Counted from the first letter of the stretch, positions 1 through 7,934 are shown. The stretch is DNA of 21,500 nucleotides from Bdellovibrio sp. (GCA_020725805.1 DYEF01000025.1:1-21500), one strand, 5' to 3'. Made by a program: numbers and translations. The notes: generated by a model from the letters alone, not told the origin.

Positions 1-53
1 ACTAAAAAAACATTACATCGCAAAATGCTCTTGATAAGGTTTATTATCTATGA

Positions 54-743
54 TTAAATCCCGGCCTTGTATATAATGCGCGGATTAAAGAGTATATAGA
101 TCTGTGCAACAAACCAGATGCTTTCATCGAGGCTCCCTGATTCCATTACCGGAGAGTTATCTTTTATCTTCTGCGGGATATAAAAGTATGCATCTGCCCC
201 GAACGAGAGGAAAAATCTGTTGGAAATACGGGCAATATTGTCAAACTGAAGATTCAGACCCGGCCTCAGAAAATGCATACTCCCCTTTCCGTCAAATATT
301 CTGTCGGAATGTATATATGTATAGGTCAGATTTAGTCCGAGGTTCAATCTGTTTCTGAACCCTTTTGTCTTTACCAGCGGAAGACCAAGAGAGAGAGGTC
401 TGAAATTTATCCCGTACATCCCCGTATTCTGATACTTCGGTGAGATAATCAGCGATTCGGGTATGAAAATATATGAAATCCTGAGTTCGTCCTTTCCCTC
501 AACGAAACCGCGGTATTTTTTTGGGATTCTGGACTTGTGGGATTCGATAAATTCACGGTCGAGGGCAGCATATATATCCAGCTTGAGGGAATAATGCAGA
601 AGCTGGTCATCGGATATTATCTTCGGGATATAATTTGCTGCGGGACCAAAACCGAGATTGAGCGGAATCTCCTCACCGGAAAGATATCCGCCGCTCATCA
701 GATACAAAAGACTGGTCAGGAAAACAAATGAAATTCTGCTCAT
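54..743 (-). CDS. Secreted, probable outer-membrane beta-barrel protein of unknown function
   Basis: I do not recognise the family. With the start at 743 the protein has 229 residues and begins with a clear signal peptide: a short basic start (MSR), a hydrophobic stretch rich in F, L and V, then a small-residue region ending near SGGYLSG, before the mature EEIPLN. The mature part alternates hydrophobic and polar residues and is rich in Y, F, N and G, as in transmembrane beta strands (for example around LNLGLNLTYTYI and FFLSFGADAYFYI). Barrel and outer-membrane location are inferred from this pattern. A start 8 codons upstream (767) is possible, but it would overlap the previous gene by 23 bp. 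The 743 start follows that gene's TAA by one base and has AGG just upstream. It is the last gene of the minus-strand peptidase cassette. Confidence 0.7.
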   Translation of the reverse strand: MSRISFVFLTSLLYLMSGGYLSGEEIPLNLGFGPAANYIPKIISDDQLLHYSLKLDIYAALDREFIESHKSRIPKKYRGFVEGKDELRISYIFIPESLIISPKYQNTGMYGINFRPLSLGLPLVKTKGFRNRLNLGLNLTYTYIHSDRIFDGKGSMHFLRPGLNLQFDNIARISNRFFLSFGADAYFYIPQKIKDNSPVMESGSLDESIWFVAQIYILFNPRIIYKAGI

Positions 744-744
744 C

Positions 745-1413
745 TTACCTGAGGAAAATGAAGGCATCGGTAACGATATATCCGAGCCCCTCCCTGTACA
801 GGAAGAAGGATTTTACATCTATCTTCCCGATAGCCTCAAAATCTGCCTTAAGGGAAGAGAGTATCAGTATAAAAAAGCCCAGAGCCTTGATATCATAATC
901 CTCCGTTTCGGTTGCATTATAGAGGAATGTCTTCAATGTCTCCTTCTGGGCTATAAGATTCTCCACGCTCAAAACAGACGGTAATATTATCTGAACACCG
1001 TTTGAAACATCTTCCAGTCTGATTTCTGACTCATCGCATACAGCCCTCAGTTTCAGGTCTAAAGGCGCTGTCTCCTGTATCAGAAAACACATGCCATCGA
1101 TAGAGTCCTTATCCCTGAGTGCCACGTCCAGAACCTCGAGCGGACTCTGAATATTCTTATGTATTTCTATACCGCTGTCCGGGAGCTTGTCGTATTCTAT
1201 CTTCTTCAATACTACAGGAGGTTCAACCTGTGAGGAGAAGACCATAATCTCCTGTGAATTAAGGGCGAGAAAGGAATTAACCACCGATGCACCGGCGGTT
1301 TTCAGTATTCTGAGTGCGTCAAAATAAAGGATACTGCTCCCCCGCTCCCTTGCAGAGGAAATAATCTTCTCTATCTCCGTTTTATCCTTTGAACTTATAT
1401 GGATAACGCTCAT
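745..1413 (-). CDS. Conserved-looking hypothetical protein, probably cytoplasmic (222 aa)
   Basis: No family is recognised. The protein has no signal peptide, lipobox or obvious membrane segment, so a cytoplasmic place is likely. The start reads like an alternating alpha/beta fold (MSVIHISSKDK, then a helix with EIEKIISSARERG, then the strand SILYFDAL). The C-terminal third is hydrophobic (ALGFFILILSSL) and ends in IVTDAFIFLR. Its ATG overlaps the stop of the TPR lipoprotein gene (ATGA), which suggests translational coupling, and the barrel-like gene starts one base after its stop. A soluble protein inside a run of three exported ones could be an assembly or regulatory partner, but that is inference from position only. 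Confidence 0.75.
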   Translation of the reverse strand: MSVIHISSKDKTEIEKIISSARERGSSILYFDALRILKTAGASVVNSFLALNSQEIMVFSSQVEPPVVLKKIEYDKLPDSGIEIHKNIQSPLEVLDVALRDKDSIDGMCFLIQETAPLDLKLRAVCDESEIRLEDVSNGVQIILPSVLSVENLIAQKETLKTFLYNATETEDYDIKALGFFILILSSLKADFEAIGKIDVKSFFLYREGLGYIVTDAFIFLR

Positions 1414-2135
1414 TTCTTCCGGTCACCGCTCTCCCATTGGCCGGGCTGATGCCCCTCCTTCTCCTTCTTTCTCTCCTTCCTCTTGAAAACAGTCTCCTTT
1501 TCAATGACAATCTGCTCCCTTAATGCCGGCTTTGTGGCAAGCGGGATACACCTGTCGTAAATCGATAAAGCCTTATCGAAGAAATCCTTTCCGGCGAGGA
1601 AGGATGCCGCCTTGACGCATATATCCAGATCCTGATTGTTTTCGTTTACAAAAGTCTCTGTGTACTGCCCGACCTTATCATCAGGTATCGTGGCAAGGAT
1701 GTCAAATATCTTCCCGATTGCGATCTTCTTTACAGGCTCGATAACGACCGCCTTTTTCAATACAACGAGTGCATCGTCCATTCTTCCCTTTTCGATATAT
1801 TTCCGTGCAATCGTATAATATGTCTCGATGAGTTCAATCCTGTATTTGCTGCCTTCTGCCTCAAGGTGCTGCGCAAGAATCTCCCAGTCCTTTACATCTT
1901 CATGCCCGCCGGAGGATGCCTCAATGAAGAACTTTCTGGCATAACTGATTCTGGCAGAAGAGAGCGAATCTATTATCTTTTTGTTGTCGGGCTTTTTACT
2001 CAGTGCAGCCATATAATACCTTATGGCCATTGCATAATCCTGTCTTTCAAAGGCTTCATCCCCCATCTTTTCGGGGGACTTTTCACAGGATACAAGAAAA
2101 AAAATTACCGGAATAAAGGCAAAGAGAAATCTCAT
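1410..2135 (-). CDS. TPR-repeat lipoprotein
   Basis: This 241-residue protein starts with a lipoprotein signal peptide: a hydrophobic run from residue 3 to 16 and a lipobox LVSC with Cys17 as the expected lipidated residue. The mature part begins with a TPR-like helical pair (GDEAFERQDYAMAIRYYMAAL, then a Pro-containing turn KPDN). Further TPR-like helices follow, one around residues 105-135 (YYTIARKYIEKGRMDDALVV) and one near 178-200 (FDKALSIYDRC). The C-terminus is a strongly basic, charged tail (KRKERKKEKE). TPR lipoproteins usually act as protein-binding scaffolds on the periplasmic face of a membrane. The gene overlaps both neighbours by 4 bp (ATGA) and has a good ribosome site (AAGGTGG). 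I infer that it works with the upstream peptidase. The specific partner is unknown. Confidence 0.8.
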   Translation of the reverse strand: MRFLFAFIPVIFFLVSCEKSPEKMGDEAFERQDYAMAIRYYMAALSKKPDNKKIIDSLSSARISYARKFFIEASSGGHEDVKDWEILAQHLEAEGSKYRIELIETYYTIARKYIEKGRMDDALVVLKKAVVIEPVKKIAIGKIFDILATIPDDKVGQYTETFVNENNQDLDICVKAASFLAGKDFFDKALSIYDRCIPLATKPALREQIVIEKETVFKRKERKKEKEGHQPGQWESGDRKK

Positions 2136-3760
2136 TTTACCACCTTAACATTGAATACGATATCTATCGGGAGCTTTTCAAGTCTCTTCAGATTCTCCTT
2201 CTCTGTCTCTCTGAGAGATGCCATCTTTTCGATGAGTTTCGAGGCCTCGTTGTAATCGCCTGTTGCCTCTATCGTGAGCAAAAGTGTGCTAAGTGACTTA
2301 ACAGCCTCCCTGAATTTTTCCATATTCACACTGTATTTCTTCGTCTTTTCGTTGTATGAAATGCCCCCTTTCTCCATTAAATAGTACAGCTGGATAACAC
2401 ACCCCTTTGCATGGTCCTCTGTGGCTCCGAATCTGATAGTACGGAAGATACTTGCAAGGTGTGTTACATAGGCGTTCATCTCTTCTTCGGGCTTTATCAG
2501 CTTCTTACCGATAAAGAACTGCAGATTGTATAATCCGAGTATATCGGCCTTTGCCTCCTCAATGGTTGAATATCTGTCCTTAAGTGCATTTCTGACCGTC
2601 TCCGAGGTCGCGGTATTGTTTCTGACAACATAATTGGCCCCCAGAGGATGTGCAAGTTCGTGCAGAAGTGCGTGCTGGAAGAAGGAATCCCTGTTGATAA
2701 ATTTCGTCTGAGTCTCGTCCACAAGAAGATTCCCTATGGGTTTCAGAATCTTTTCAAACTTTGCATCGATTACATTTCTGAACATTATAGTCTTGGCTCC
2801 CTTCTGTTCCCTTACCTTCTCATCGTTCGGGAGCGAAGCGGCTATGGATTTGATACCGGCATTGGCCTGACCGCTGTACTGAAGGACATAATAGACACCG
2901 ATAGGACTGTGGGTACCCACATTCTTCTTTTTGTAGACGTCCGGAACAGGCAGGGCATTCTCAAGTTCTGCCGCATACGAGTCGAATGTCTTGATATCTG
3001 CTGTCGCCTTTATATCAGTCATCATTATCACACCCTCATAACCCGCCTTATAACCGTAAAGCATATCGTCATATGTCTCATACGGAGCCACTACTGCATC
3101 CACAAGATGATTACTGAGTTCAAGCCATGCAATATCCGAATCGAAATATTTATCATTCAGAAGCGCCCCGGCGCGGAGTCTGAGATATTTTTTCAGAGAC
3201 TCATTAGTTGTCAATTCGGATGCCTCTGTCATAATTTTCGAAATTGCCCTGACCTCCTGCTCGTATTCCTTGTAGAAGGGTACGGCATACAGCCAGTTTT
3301 TGCTGTCACGCTTTACGACAGTAAATGTGGATATGAGTTCTTCTTTCTTCTCGGGATGCATCTTGATGAATGTCTCGAACTCCTCCTTAGAGATATCATC
3401 GGGATAGAAGCCACCGCCTGAGGGTCTTACATAACTCCCGAAAAATGCCTTATGCTCTTCAGTACGGTCGAAAGGTCCGTAATGGATATTGAAAAGGGTC
3501 AGCAGATCCCTGTTCTTTGCGTTCTTTATTTCCGATAAGACTTCCATATTCTTCGAAAAATTCTGCTTCAGAAATATCTTGTCTATATACGGACCGGTCT
3601 CGAGAAGCTTGAGAATACACTTTTTTTCCGAATCGGGAAGCTGTTTGATACTTACCTCTGATGTGTAGAATTCAAATTTTTTCAGAAGACTCTTCATATC
3701 TTCAGAAAACAACAGGGACGGAACCAGAAGAAGACATAAAAGAAAGGCATATTTTTTCAT
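2132..3760 (-). CDS. Secreted zinc metallopeptidase, dipeptidyl peptidase III (M49)-like
   Basis: The 542-residue product has a signal peptide (MKKYAFLLCLLLVPSLLFS, cleavage near residue 19) and matches the bacterial DPP III-like family by several landmarks: YGPFDR at 94-99, DSDIAWLEL near 207-215, APYETYDDMLYGYKAGYE at 225-242, the zinc motif HELAH at 367-371 followed by PLG, and EEAKAD at 401-406. By analogy with M49, His367 and His371 with Glu402 would bind zinc and Glu368 would be catalytic. Classical M49 enzymes carry the longer HExxGH form. The five-residue form occurs in some bacterial members such as Caldithrix DPP III. At 542 residues it is much shorter than the roughly 740 of the human enzyme. 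The start has GGAGG six bases upstream. It leads a four-gene overlapping cassette and probably cleaves peptides in the periplasm. The substrate is unknown. Confidence 0.85.
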   Translation of the reverse strand: MKKYAFLLCLLLVPSLLFSEDMKSLLKKFEFYTSEVSIKQLPDSEKKCILKLLETGPYIDKIFLKQNFSKNMEVLSEIKNAKNRDLLTLFNIHYGPFDRTEEHKAFFGSYVRPSGGGFYPDDISKEEFETFIKMHPEKKEELISTFTVVKRDSKNWLYAVPFYKEYEQEVRAISKIMTEASELTTNESLKKYLRLRAGALLNDKYFDSDIAWLELSNHLVDAVVAPYETYDDMLYGYKAGYEGVIMMTDIKATADIKTFDSYAAELENALPVPDVYKKKNVGTHSPIGVYYVLQYSGQANAGIKSIAASLPNDEKVREQKGAKTIMFRNVIDAKFEKILKPIGNLLVDETQTKFINRDSFFQHALLHELAHPLGANYVVRNNTATSETVRNALKDRYSTIEEAKADILGLYNLQFFIGKKLIKPEEEMNAYVTHLASIFRTIRFGATEDHAKGCVIQLYYLMEKGGISYNEKTKKYSVNMEKFREAVKSLSTLLLTIEATGDYNEASKLIEKMASLRETEKENLKRLEKLPIDIVFNVKVVK

Positions 3761-3781
3761 AACAGACCTCCATAACAGAGC

Positions 3782-3806
3782 AGTTTATACATCAATAGTT
3801 TATACA
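3782..3806. repeat. Two perfect 10-bp direct repeats upstream of the M49-like gene
   Basis: AGTTTATACA occurs at 3782-3791 and again at 3797-3806, separated by TCAAT, giving a 15-bp period. They lie in the 101-bp gap upstream of the peptidase gene. Read on the minus strand, each contains TATAAA. They could be tandem -10 elements or a regulator's paired half-sites. The repeat itself is seen; the role is inferred. Confidence 0.5.
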
Positions 3807-3812
3807 GTGCAA
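3784..3812 (-). promoter_or_regulatory. Possible promoter of the M49-like peptidase cassette
   Basis: On the minus strand, TATAAA (3784-3789) lies 17 bp from TTGCAC (3807-3812), 24 bp from the gene start. The -10 is good but the -35 matches only its first three bases. The 101-bp gap is the only sizeable gap in the minus-strand run, which makes a promoter here plausible. The upstream copy of the direct repeat supplies a second TATAAA (3799-3804). Confidence 0.35.
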
Positions 3813-3861
3813 TAATAAACATATATTTTTCAGTATTGTTTTCTGCCGGAAAGAATGAGTC

Positions 3862-5448
3862 CTATGTTATCTGGCTGGAGCCGGGCATTATCACGCCTTC
3901 AAGAGACTTCGGCATCTTCCAGAGGACCTCATATATAGGAACTGCCTCGGATTTACCCTTGAGGACCTTCTCGCCCAAAAATCTGAACATAAACCTGCCC
4001 TGAACCTTTCTGAATGTCTCCTGACCTATCAGTATCTGTCCCGGCTCACAGGCCGCCTGAATCCTTGCAGCAACATTTACCGTATCTCCGAGAACCGTAT
4101 ACTCCATCCGTTCCATAGAGCCGAAATTACCCGCAATGACATTGCCGCTGTTAATCCCTATCCGTATAGTAATCTTTCTCTCTTCCGGTGCGGTAGAGTT
4201 GTAAAGTTCGAGCGACCTGTAGATTCTCAGAGCGGCCTTTATGGCCCTTATGGCATCATCCTCGCGGGTATAAGGCGCCCCGAAGAGAGCCATAACGGCA
4301 TCTCCTATAAATTTATCGAGGGTCCCGCTCTCCTGAAAGATGGCCTCTGATGTAAGTCTGAAATAGGTATTCAGAAAATCGGCGAGTTCGATTGGTTCCA
4401 TCTTCTCGGCAAGGGGCGTAAAATTTACGATATCCGCAAAAAGTATGGTGACGTATTTTACCGAAGGGCTCAGGGGATTATCCAGAACGGACTCTTCTTC
4501 CAGCAGCATCTTCGAGACATCGGGAGAGAAGTGTCTCAGAAGTCTGAGCCTCTTCTTCTCTTCCTCCTGAATGCGGAGTCTTAAGCGGTATTCCTCTATC
4601 GCAAGTGCAATCTGATATCCGATAACCGTTACCAGATCGAGGTCTGATTTCTTAAAAGGCCTGACGAGTATATTCGATTCCATATATATGACACCCAGAA
4701 CCCTGTCTTCGAGCCAGAGCGGGACACACATTGCAGATGTGATTGAGTGGGCGATGATCGACCTGCTCTCCCTGAACCTCAGGTCCTCCTGCGCGTTAAT
4801 TGTCAGAATCGAAAGTCTGTCATTTAATGCGGTATTTATTATTGTCCTTGAATATTCGTGTCTCTCACATTCCCTGCCGTCAAGATACTTTGCCACCTTA
4901 AGCTCAAGGTCCCCTGTATCTCCGATCGTAAACAACAGACACTTGTCTGCCTTGATAGTCCTGACCACAATCTCGGCTATCTTGGCAATGACATCCTCAA
5001 ATTCGTACCCCTGAATCAGATACTTGCCTATCTCCGCGAGTATTCCCAGTCCCTCACCAAGCGCCTGCGGGGCCTCTTTCTGAAAATCCCTGATATTCCT
5101 GAGCGTTGTATCCTTGCTCGAAAGCAGATTCTGTGCACTCGCCTCATCCGTCTCCGCAAGTTCACTCACAAGAAACAATGCCGGTGTCTTTCCGAAATAG
5201 ATATTGTCCTTGTGCTTCAGTTCTCCCCTTGATATTCTCTGACCGTTCAGATAAGTGCCGTTTACTGATGCCAGATCCTCCAGAAAGTATTTTCCGTCCT
5301 CGACAAGAATCTCCGCATGATTTCTGGAAATCCAGGGGTCCTTGAGCCTTATATGGGAATCTGGAGACCTCCCTATGACATTCTTACCTTCATTCAATCT
5401 GAATGAAGTGCCTTTGTCATATCCGCCTGTAAGGACAATAGATGCCAT
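3862..5448 (-). CDS. FHA-GAF-class III adenylate cyclase
   Basis: This 528-residue protein carries three domains. Residues 1-95 are an FHA phosphothreonine-binding domain with GR at 26-27, SRNH at 41-44 and NG at 63-64. Residues about 135-290 are a GAF sensor domain. Residues about 325-510 are a class III nucleotide cyclase domain, linked by a charged helix (EEEKKRLRLLRHFSPDV). The catalytic set looks complete: metal-binding Asp339 (FADI) and Asp383 (IGDAVMA), Lys379 and Thr451 at the purine-selecting positions (Lys/Thr fits adenylate over guanylate), and Asn458 with Arg462 for the transition state. It has no signal peptide or membrane segment, so it is cytoplasmic. Its ATG overlaps the stop of the 174-aa gene by one base (TAATG), so it is the last gene of that cassette. 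cAMP formation is predicted from the residues. The FHA ligand and GAF effector are unknown. Confidence 0.92.
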   Translation of the reverse strand: MASIVLTGGYDKGTSFRLNEGKNVIGRSPDSHIRLKDPWISRNHAEILVEDGKYFLEDLASVNGTYLNGQRISRGELKHKDNIYFGKTPALFLVSELAETDEASAQNLLSSKDTTLRNIRDFQKEAPQALGEGLGILAEIGKYLIQGYEFEDVIAKIAEIVVRTIKADKCLLFTIGDTGDLELKVAKYLDGRECERHEYSRTIINTALNDRLSILTINAQEDLRFRESRSIIAHSITSAMCVPLWLEDRVLGVIYMESNILVRPFKKSDLDLVTVIGYQIALAIEEYRLRLRIQEEEKKRLRLLRHFSPDVSKMLLEEESVLDNPLSPSVKYVTILFADIVNFTPLAEKMEPIELADFLNTYFRLTSEAIFQESGTLDKFIGDAVMALFGAPYTREDDAIRAIKAALRIYRSLELYNSTAPEERKITIRIGINSGNVIAGNFGSMERMEYTVLGDTVNVAARIQAACEPGQILIGQETFRKVQGRFMFRFLGEKVLKGKSEAVPIYEVLWKMPKSLEGVIMPGSSQIT

Positions 5449-5972
5449 TATCTTTCACCGCCTAAATTCAGGATATCCCTGACAATATACTTAATCTGAA
5501 TATTCCTCGATGTCATCTGCAGAAGACTGAGTTTCTCAAAAATATTTTTCTTATCAAGTATTTCCCTGACGTTTTTCTTCGTTTTGAGGGCAGTAAGTGC
5601 CATCAGGGTCAGTTCATCTCTTTCAAAATCGATTGCCCTGTTGAATATCTCCGGGTCTATTTCTTCATAATTCTGGTCAATATACCACCTGAAGGCAGCC
5701 ATAAATTTATCTGCATCGCCGGAAGTTGCCAGAATTCTGAGGTTCTCCCTTCTGAGCTGTTTTTCTGGTGTGTCTCCCTCGAGTTTATCGACGGCCTCGG
5801 CTACCTTACCCGTCCTGAATGCCTCCTTCAGCTTGTGTTTGTAATTTGCAATGACAGATTTGCTCTTTTTGCTCTGATACTGCGGCTTATCTTCACGGAC
5901 GAATCTGGACCTGTCCTTCTTCTTGTCGATTTCGCGCCAGGACGGCCGCTCTCTCTCGTCATCGTCGTACAT
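5448..5972 (-). CDS. Charged hypothetical protein with helical C-terminal half (174 aa)
   Basis: No family is recognised. The first 45 residues are very rich in D, E, K and R and look disordered (DDDERERPSW, KKKDRSRF, KKSKS). From about residue 45 the protein reads as a run of amphipathic helices (KHKLKEAFRTGKVAEAVDKLEG and others), perhaps a TPR- or HEAT-like superhelix. It has no signal peptide. Its start overlaps the stop of the coiled-coil gene by one base (TGATG) and its stop overlaps the cyclase start by one base, so it is translated between the two. A ribosome site AAGGAG lies about 8 bases before the start. By position it could link the membrane-anchored coiled-coil protein to the cytoplasmic cyclase. 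That is inference. Confidence 0.75.
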   Translation of the reverse strand: MYDDDERERPSWREIDKKKDRSRFVREDKPQYQSKKSKSVIANYKHKLKEAFRTGKVAEAVDKLEGDTPEKQLRRENLRILATSGDADKFMAAFRWYIDQNYEEIDPEIFNRAIDFERDELTLMALTALKTKKNVREILDKKNIFEKLSLLQMTSRNIQIKYIVRDILNLGGER

Positions 5973-7363
5973 CAGGGGTTCTCCTTCTTCCTTTTCATAA
6001 GTATTATTCCGCTCACAATCGCTCCCGCACCAACGATAAACAGGGCTATGATAAGTATTATCATAATTGTCGAATTCTGACTGCCTTTCTGCGCATCATC
6101 CTTTACCTTGGCATTCTTGATTATTGAATCCATCATCTTTGAGGTTGCATTGAGTTCATCGAGCGTGCGGCTGTAACCTATCGTCTGTCCCTGAGGGGAG
6201 TCCTTGAACCTCGAGAGTATCTGCGACATCTTGTCAACAACGAACTGCCTGCGCTTCAGCGCCTCAACATTGACCCCGCTCTCGAAATACTCAGGATACT
6301 TCTGCTTCATAAGCTCCATTACCTTCTTCTCATCTCTGACAATCTCATTAATATTCTCAAAAACAGAGGCAATCTCCTTTCCCTGCATCTCCGCAGTAGG
6401 CTTCATACTCTCTATATTTGCAAGCGCAAAGAGGTCGTTGAATATCTGCTCGTTGAACTGTGAAAGTTCATCGAACTTTGTCTTCAGTTTAGTATATTCG
6501 TCCTTTATCTGATTCAGCTCCTCGTCCCTGAGTTTGAGCTGTTTTTTAAGTCCGGCAATCCTCGATGCCATATCAGAGACGAGCCCTTTATAGCCCGAAA
6601 CTATGATGTCTTTGGTCTGTTCATACATAGACTTTAGTTCATTCGAGTCGTCAGCAAGGCTCTTATAGACCTCGTCACAGTCCATAAACTCCTCCCGCAT
6701 CTGAAATATCTTCAGCCTCGACTCTTCCACTGCCCTGAAAAAATCGACCAGTGAATCTACCTTTTTGGCAAACTCTCCCTTCTTTATACCGGTGTACTTG
6801 GTAATTTCATTCTTTAACTTTTTTACTTCTTCCCTTGCGGCATTCATCTCGCTTTTGAGTTCACTCGTGACCTCACAGGGGTCAGCATTCTCGTTAATGT
6901 TCTCCTCTCCGGGGACCGTATTGAGAAATGCCCTCACTTTCTTCCAGAAGGCACACTTTTCGTTCTTCCCCACCAGCATCCTGCGGAGAATCTGTATCAT
7001 TCTCTTGCGCTGACCTTCCTCCGAGAGGCTCTTTGCACGTTCGAACAAGACCTTCTGTCTCTCGGAAGGATTGCAGGCCTTGTAACAGGATTCCAGTTTG
7101 TATAACTTGGTCGTTATTACCGAACGGAGCTCCTTAATCTTGTTCCTGTATTTTTCGGCATCCAGAAGCTCCACCTCGCCCAGTGCCGAATTATAGAGGT
7201 TGTATGCAGTCTCACAATCCTCCGCCTTCTCTGCCTCGGCGGCCCTCTTCATAAAATCATCCAGATTATTCACCCCCTCTGACTCCTGAGCACAGATATC
7301 AGCCGAAGCAATGAAAATTAAAGCAAATGAAAAAAGAAAAGCAATAAGTCTGTTAATCATCAT
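5972..7363 (-). CDS. Secreted coiled-coil protein with C-terminal membrane anchor
   Basis: No known family is recognised in this 463-residue protein. A signal peptide covers residues 1-25 (hydrophobic core FLFSFALIFIASA, cleavage near CAQ-ES). The middle is almost all helix: TPR-like at 34-60, and strongly coiled-coil between about 165 and 300 (EEVKKLKNEI, GLKKQLKLRDEELNQIKDEY). A single transmembrane segment lies at about 432-456 (TIMIILIIALFIVGAGAIVSG) and is followed by a basic tail, KRKKENP. The expected topology is a periplasmic coiled coil anchored in the inner membrane with a very short cytoplasmic end. Six cysteines (50, 93, 97, 137, 163, 229) lie in the exported part and may form disulfides. 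Its start overlaps the end of the upstream lipoprotein gene by 11 bp; ATG codons at 7363 and 7360 are both possible. Confidence 0.8.
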   Translation of the reverse strand: MMINRLIAFLFSFALIFIASADICAQESEGVNNLDDFMKRAAEAEKAEDCETAYNLYNSALGEVELLDAEKYRNKIKELRSVITTKLYKLESCYKACNPSERQKVLFERAKSLSEEGQRKRMIQILRRMLVGKNEKCAFWKKVRAFLNTVPGEENINENADPCEVTSELKSEMNAAREEVKKLKNEITKYTGIKKGEFAKKVDSLVDFFRAVEESRLKIFQMREEFMDCDEVYKSLADDSNELKSMYEQTKDIIVSGYKGLVSDMASRIAGLKKQLKLRDEELNQIKDEYTKLKTKFDELSQFNEQIFNDLFALANIESMKPTAEMQGKEIASVFENINEIVRDEKKVMELMKQKYPEYFESGVNVEALKRRQFVVDKMSQILSRFKDSPQGQTIGYSRTLDELNATSKMMDSIIKNAKVKDDAQKGSQNSTIMIILIIALFIVGAGAIVSGIILMKRKKENP

Positions 7364-7811
7364 CGCACTTCTTCTCCTCTACATCTCCGTCTTTGTCAAC
7401 GAATATAGTCCTTGCACCGCTTTCCGCCGAAAACCTGAATATTACACACCTTGTCTGAGAAGAGACTTCAAATGCAGTATTCGAAAAAGTCTCGTTCTCC
7501 TTAAGAAAACTGACCCGTTTTACCTTTGCCTTATCACCCGAGACCGGAAATACCGCCCAGAGGTTGCGGAAACCGTCTGCCGCGACCAGATACGTCCCGT
7601 GAATCTTTACAATAGCGACATCCTTTGGAGTCATCTTCTCAGTCTCGAGAATAAGTGAGCCGTCAAAATTCTCCCCGTTCGGAAGGGCAATATACCCGTC
7701 CTTCGTGACCGGTACCTTCTCGGGCGAGGAGAACGACTGATTGAAGTATACCTTCGGCAGACAGCCGGCAAGCATCAAAAGAACTAAGACCATTAAAATT
7801 CTTTCTTTCAT
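7353..7811 (-). CDS. Small lipoprotein, first gene of the cyclase cassette
   Basis: I chose the start at 7811, not the longer frame to 7904, because it gives a proper lipoprotein signal: MKERILMVLVLLMLAGC with lipobox LAGC and Cys17, and a GGGGA ribosome site a few bases upstream. The 31 extra codons of the longer frame would bury this signal. The mature 136 residues are beta-rich (VAIVKIHGTYLVAADGF, NLWAVFPVSG) and end in an acidic tail, CDDD. No family is recognised. The lipid anchor places it on the periplasmic side of a membrane. Overlap with the coiled-coil gene suggests coupled expression and possibly a shared complex in the envelope. Confidence 0.78.
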   Translation of the reverse strand: MKERILMVLVLLMLAGCLPKVYFNQSFSSPEKVPVTKDGYIALPNGENFDGSLILETEKMTPKDVAIVKIHGTYLVAADGFRNLWAVFPVSGDKAKVKRVSFLKENETFSNTAFEVSSQTRCVIFRFSAESGARTIFVDKDGDVEEKKCDDD

Positions 7812-7913
7812 AAAAATCCCCGTCCTTTCCAGATGCTCATATTTATCACATTTTTTAAACATTGCAATCATACAAAAGCGGCAATGTGTATTTCTTACGG
7901 ACATCCTGACAAC

Positions 7914-7934
7914 TTATATTTTGACAAAATATAA
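7914..7934. promoter_or_regulatory. Candidate operator: 21-bp palindrome over the -35 box
   Basis: TTATATTTTG (7914-7923) and CAAAATATAA (7925-7934) are exact reverse complements around a single A at 7924. The palindrome covers the -35 hexamer of the delta-60 gene promoter and lies between two divergent genes. Such a site could bind a dimeric repressor. The base composition is AT-rich, which raises the chance level somewhat. No regulator gene is adjacent. Confidence 0.5.

Noticed and set aside
1-53. Possible terminator after the barrel-like gene on the minus strand
   Set aside because: A run of seven T follows only a four-base stem (CATT/AATG), which is too weak to call.
2648-3421. Long plus-strand frame (257 codons) inside the M49-like gene
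   Set aside because: It lies fully opposite a gene with clear family motifs, has no ribosome site or recognisable domain, and its His/Cys-rich composition is typical of an antisense shadow.
7812-7904. N-terminal extension of the small lipoprotein gene to an upstream ATG
   Set aside because: It would place 31 residues before a complete lipoprotein signal peptide; the internal start has a ribosome site and a proper lipobox distance.
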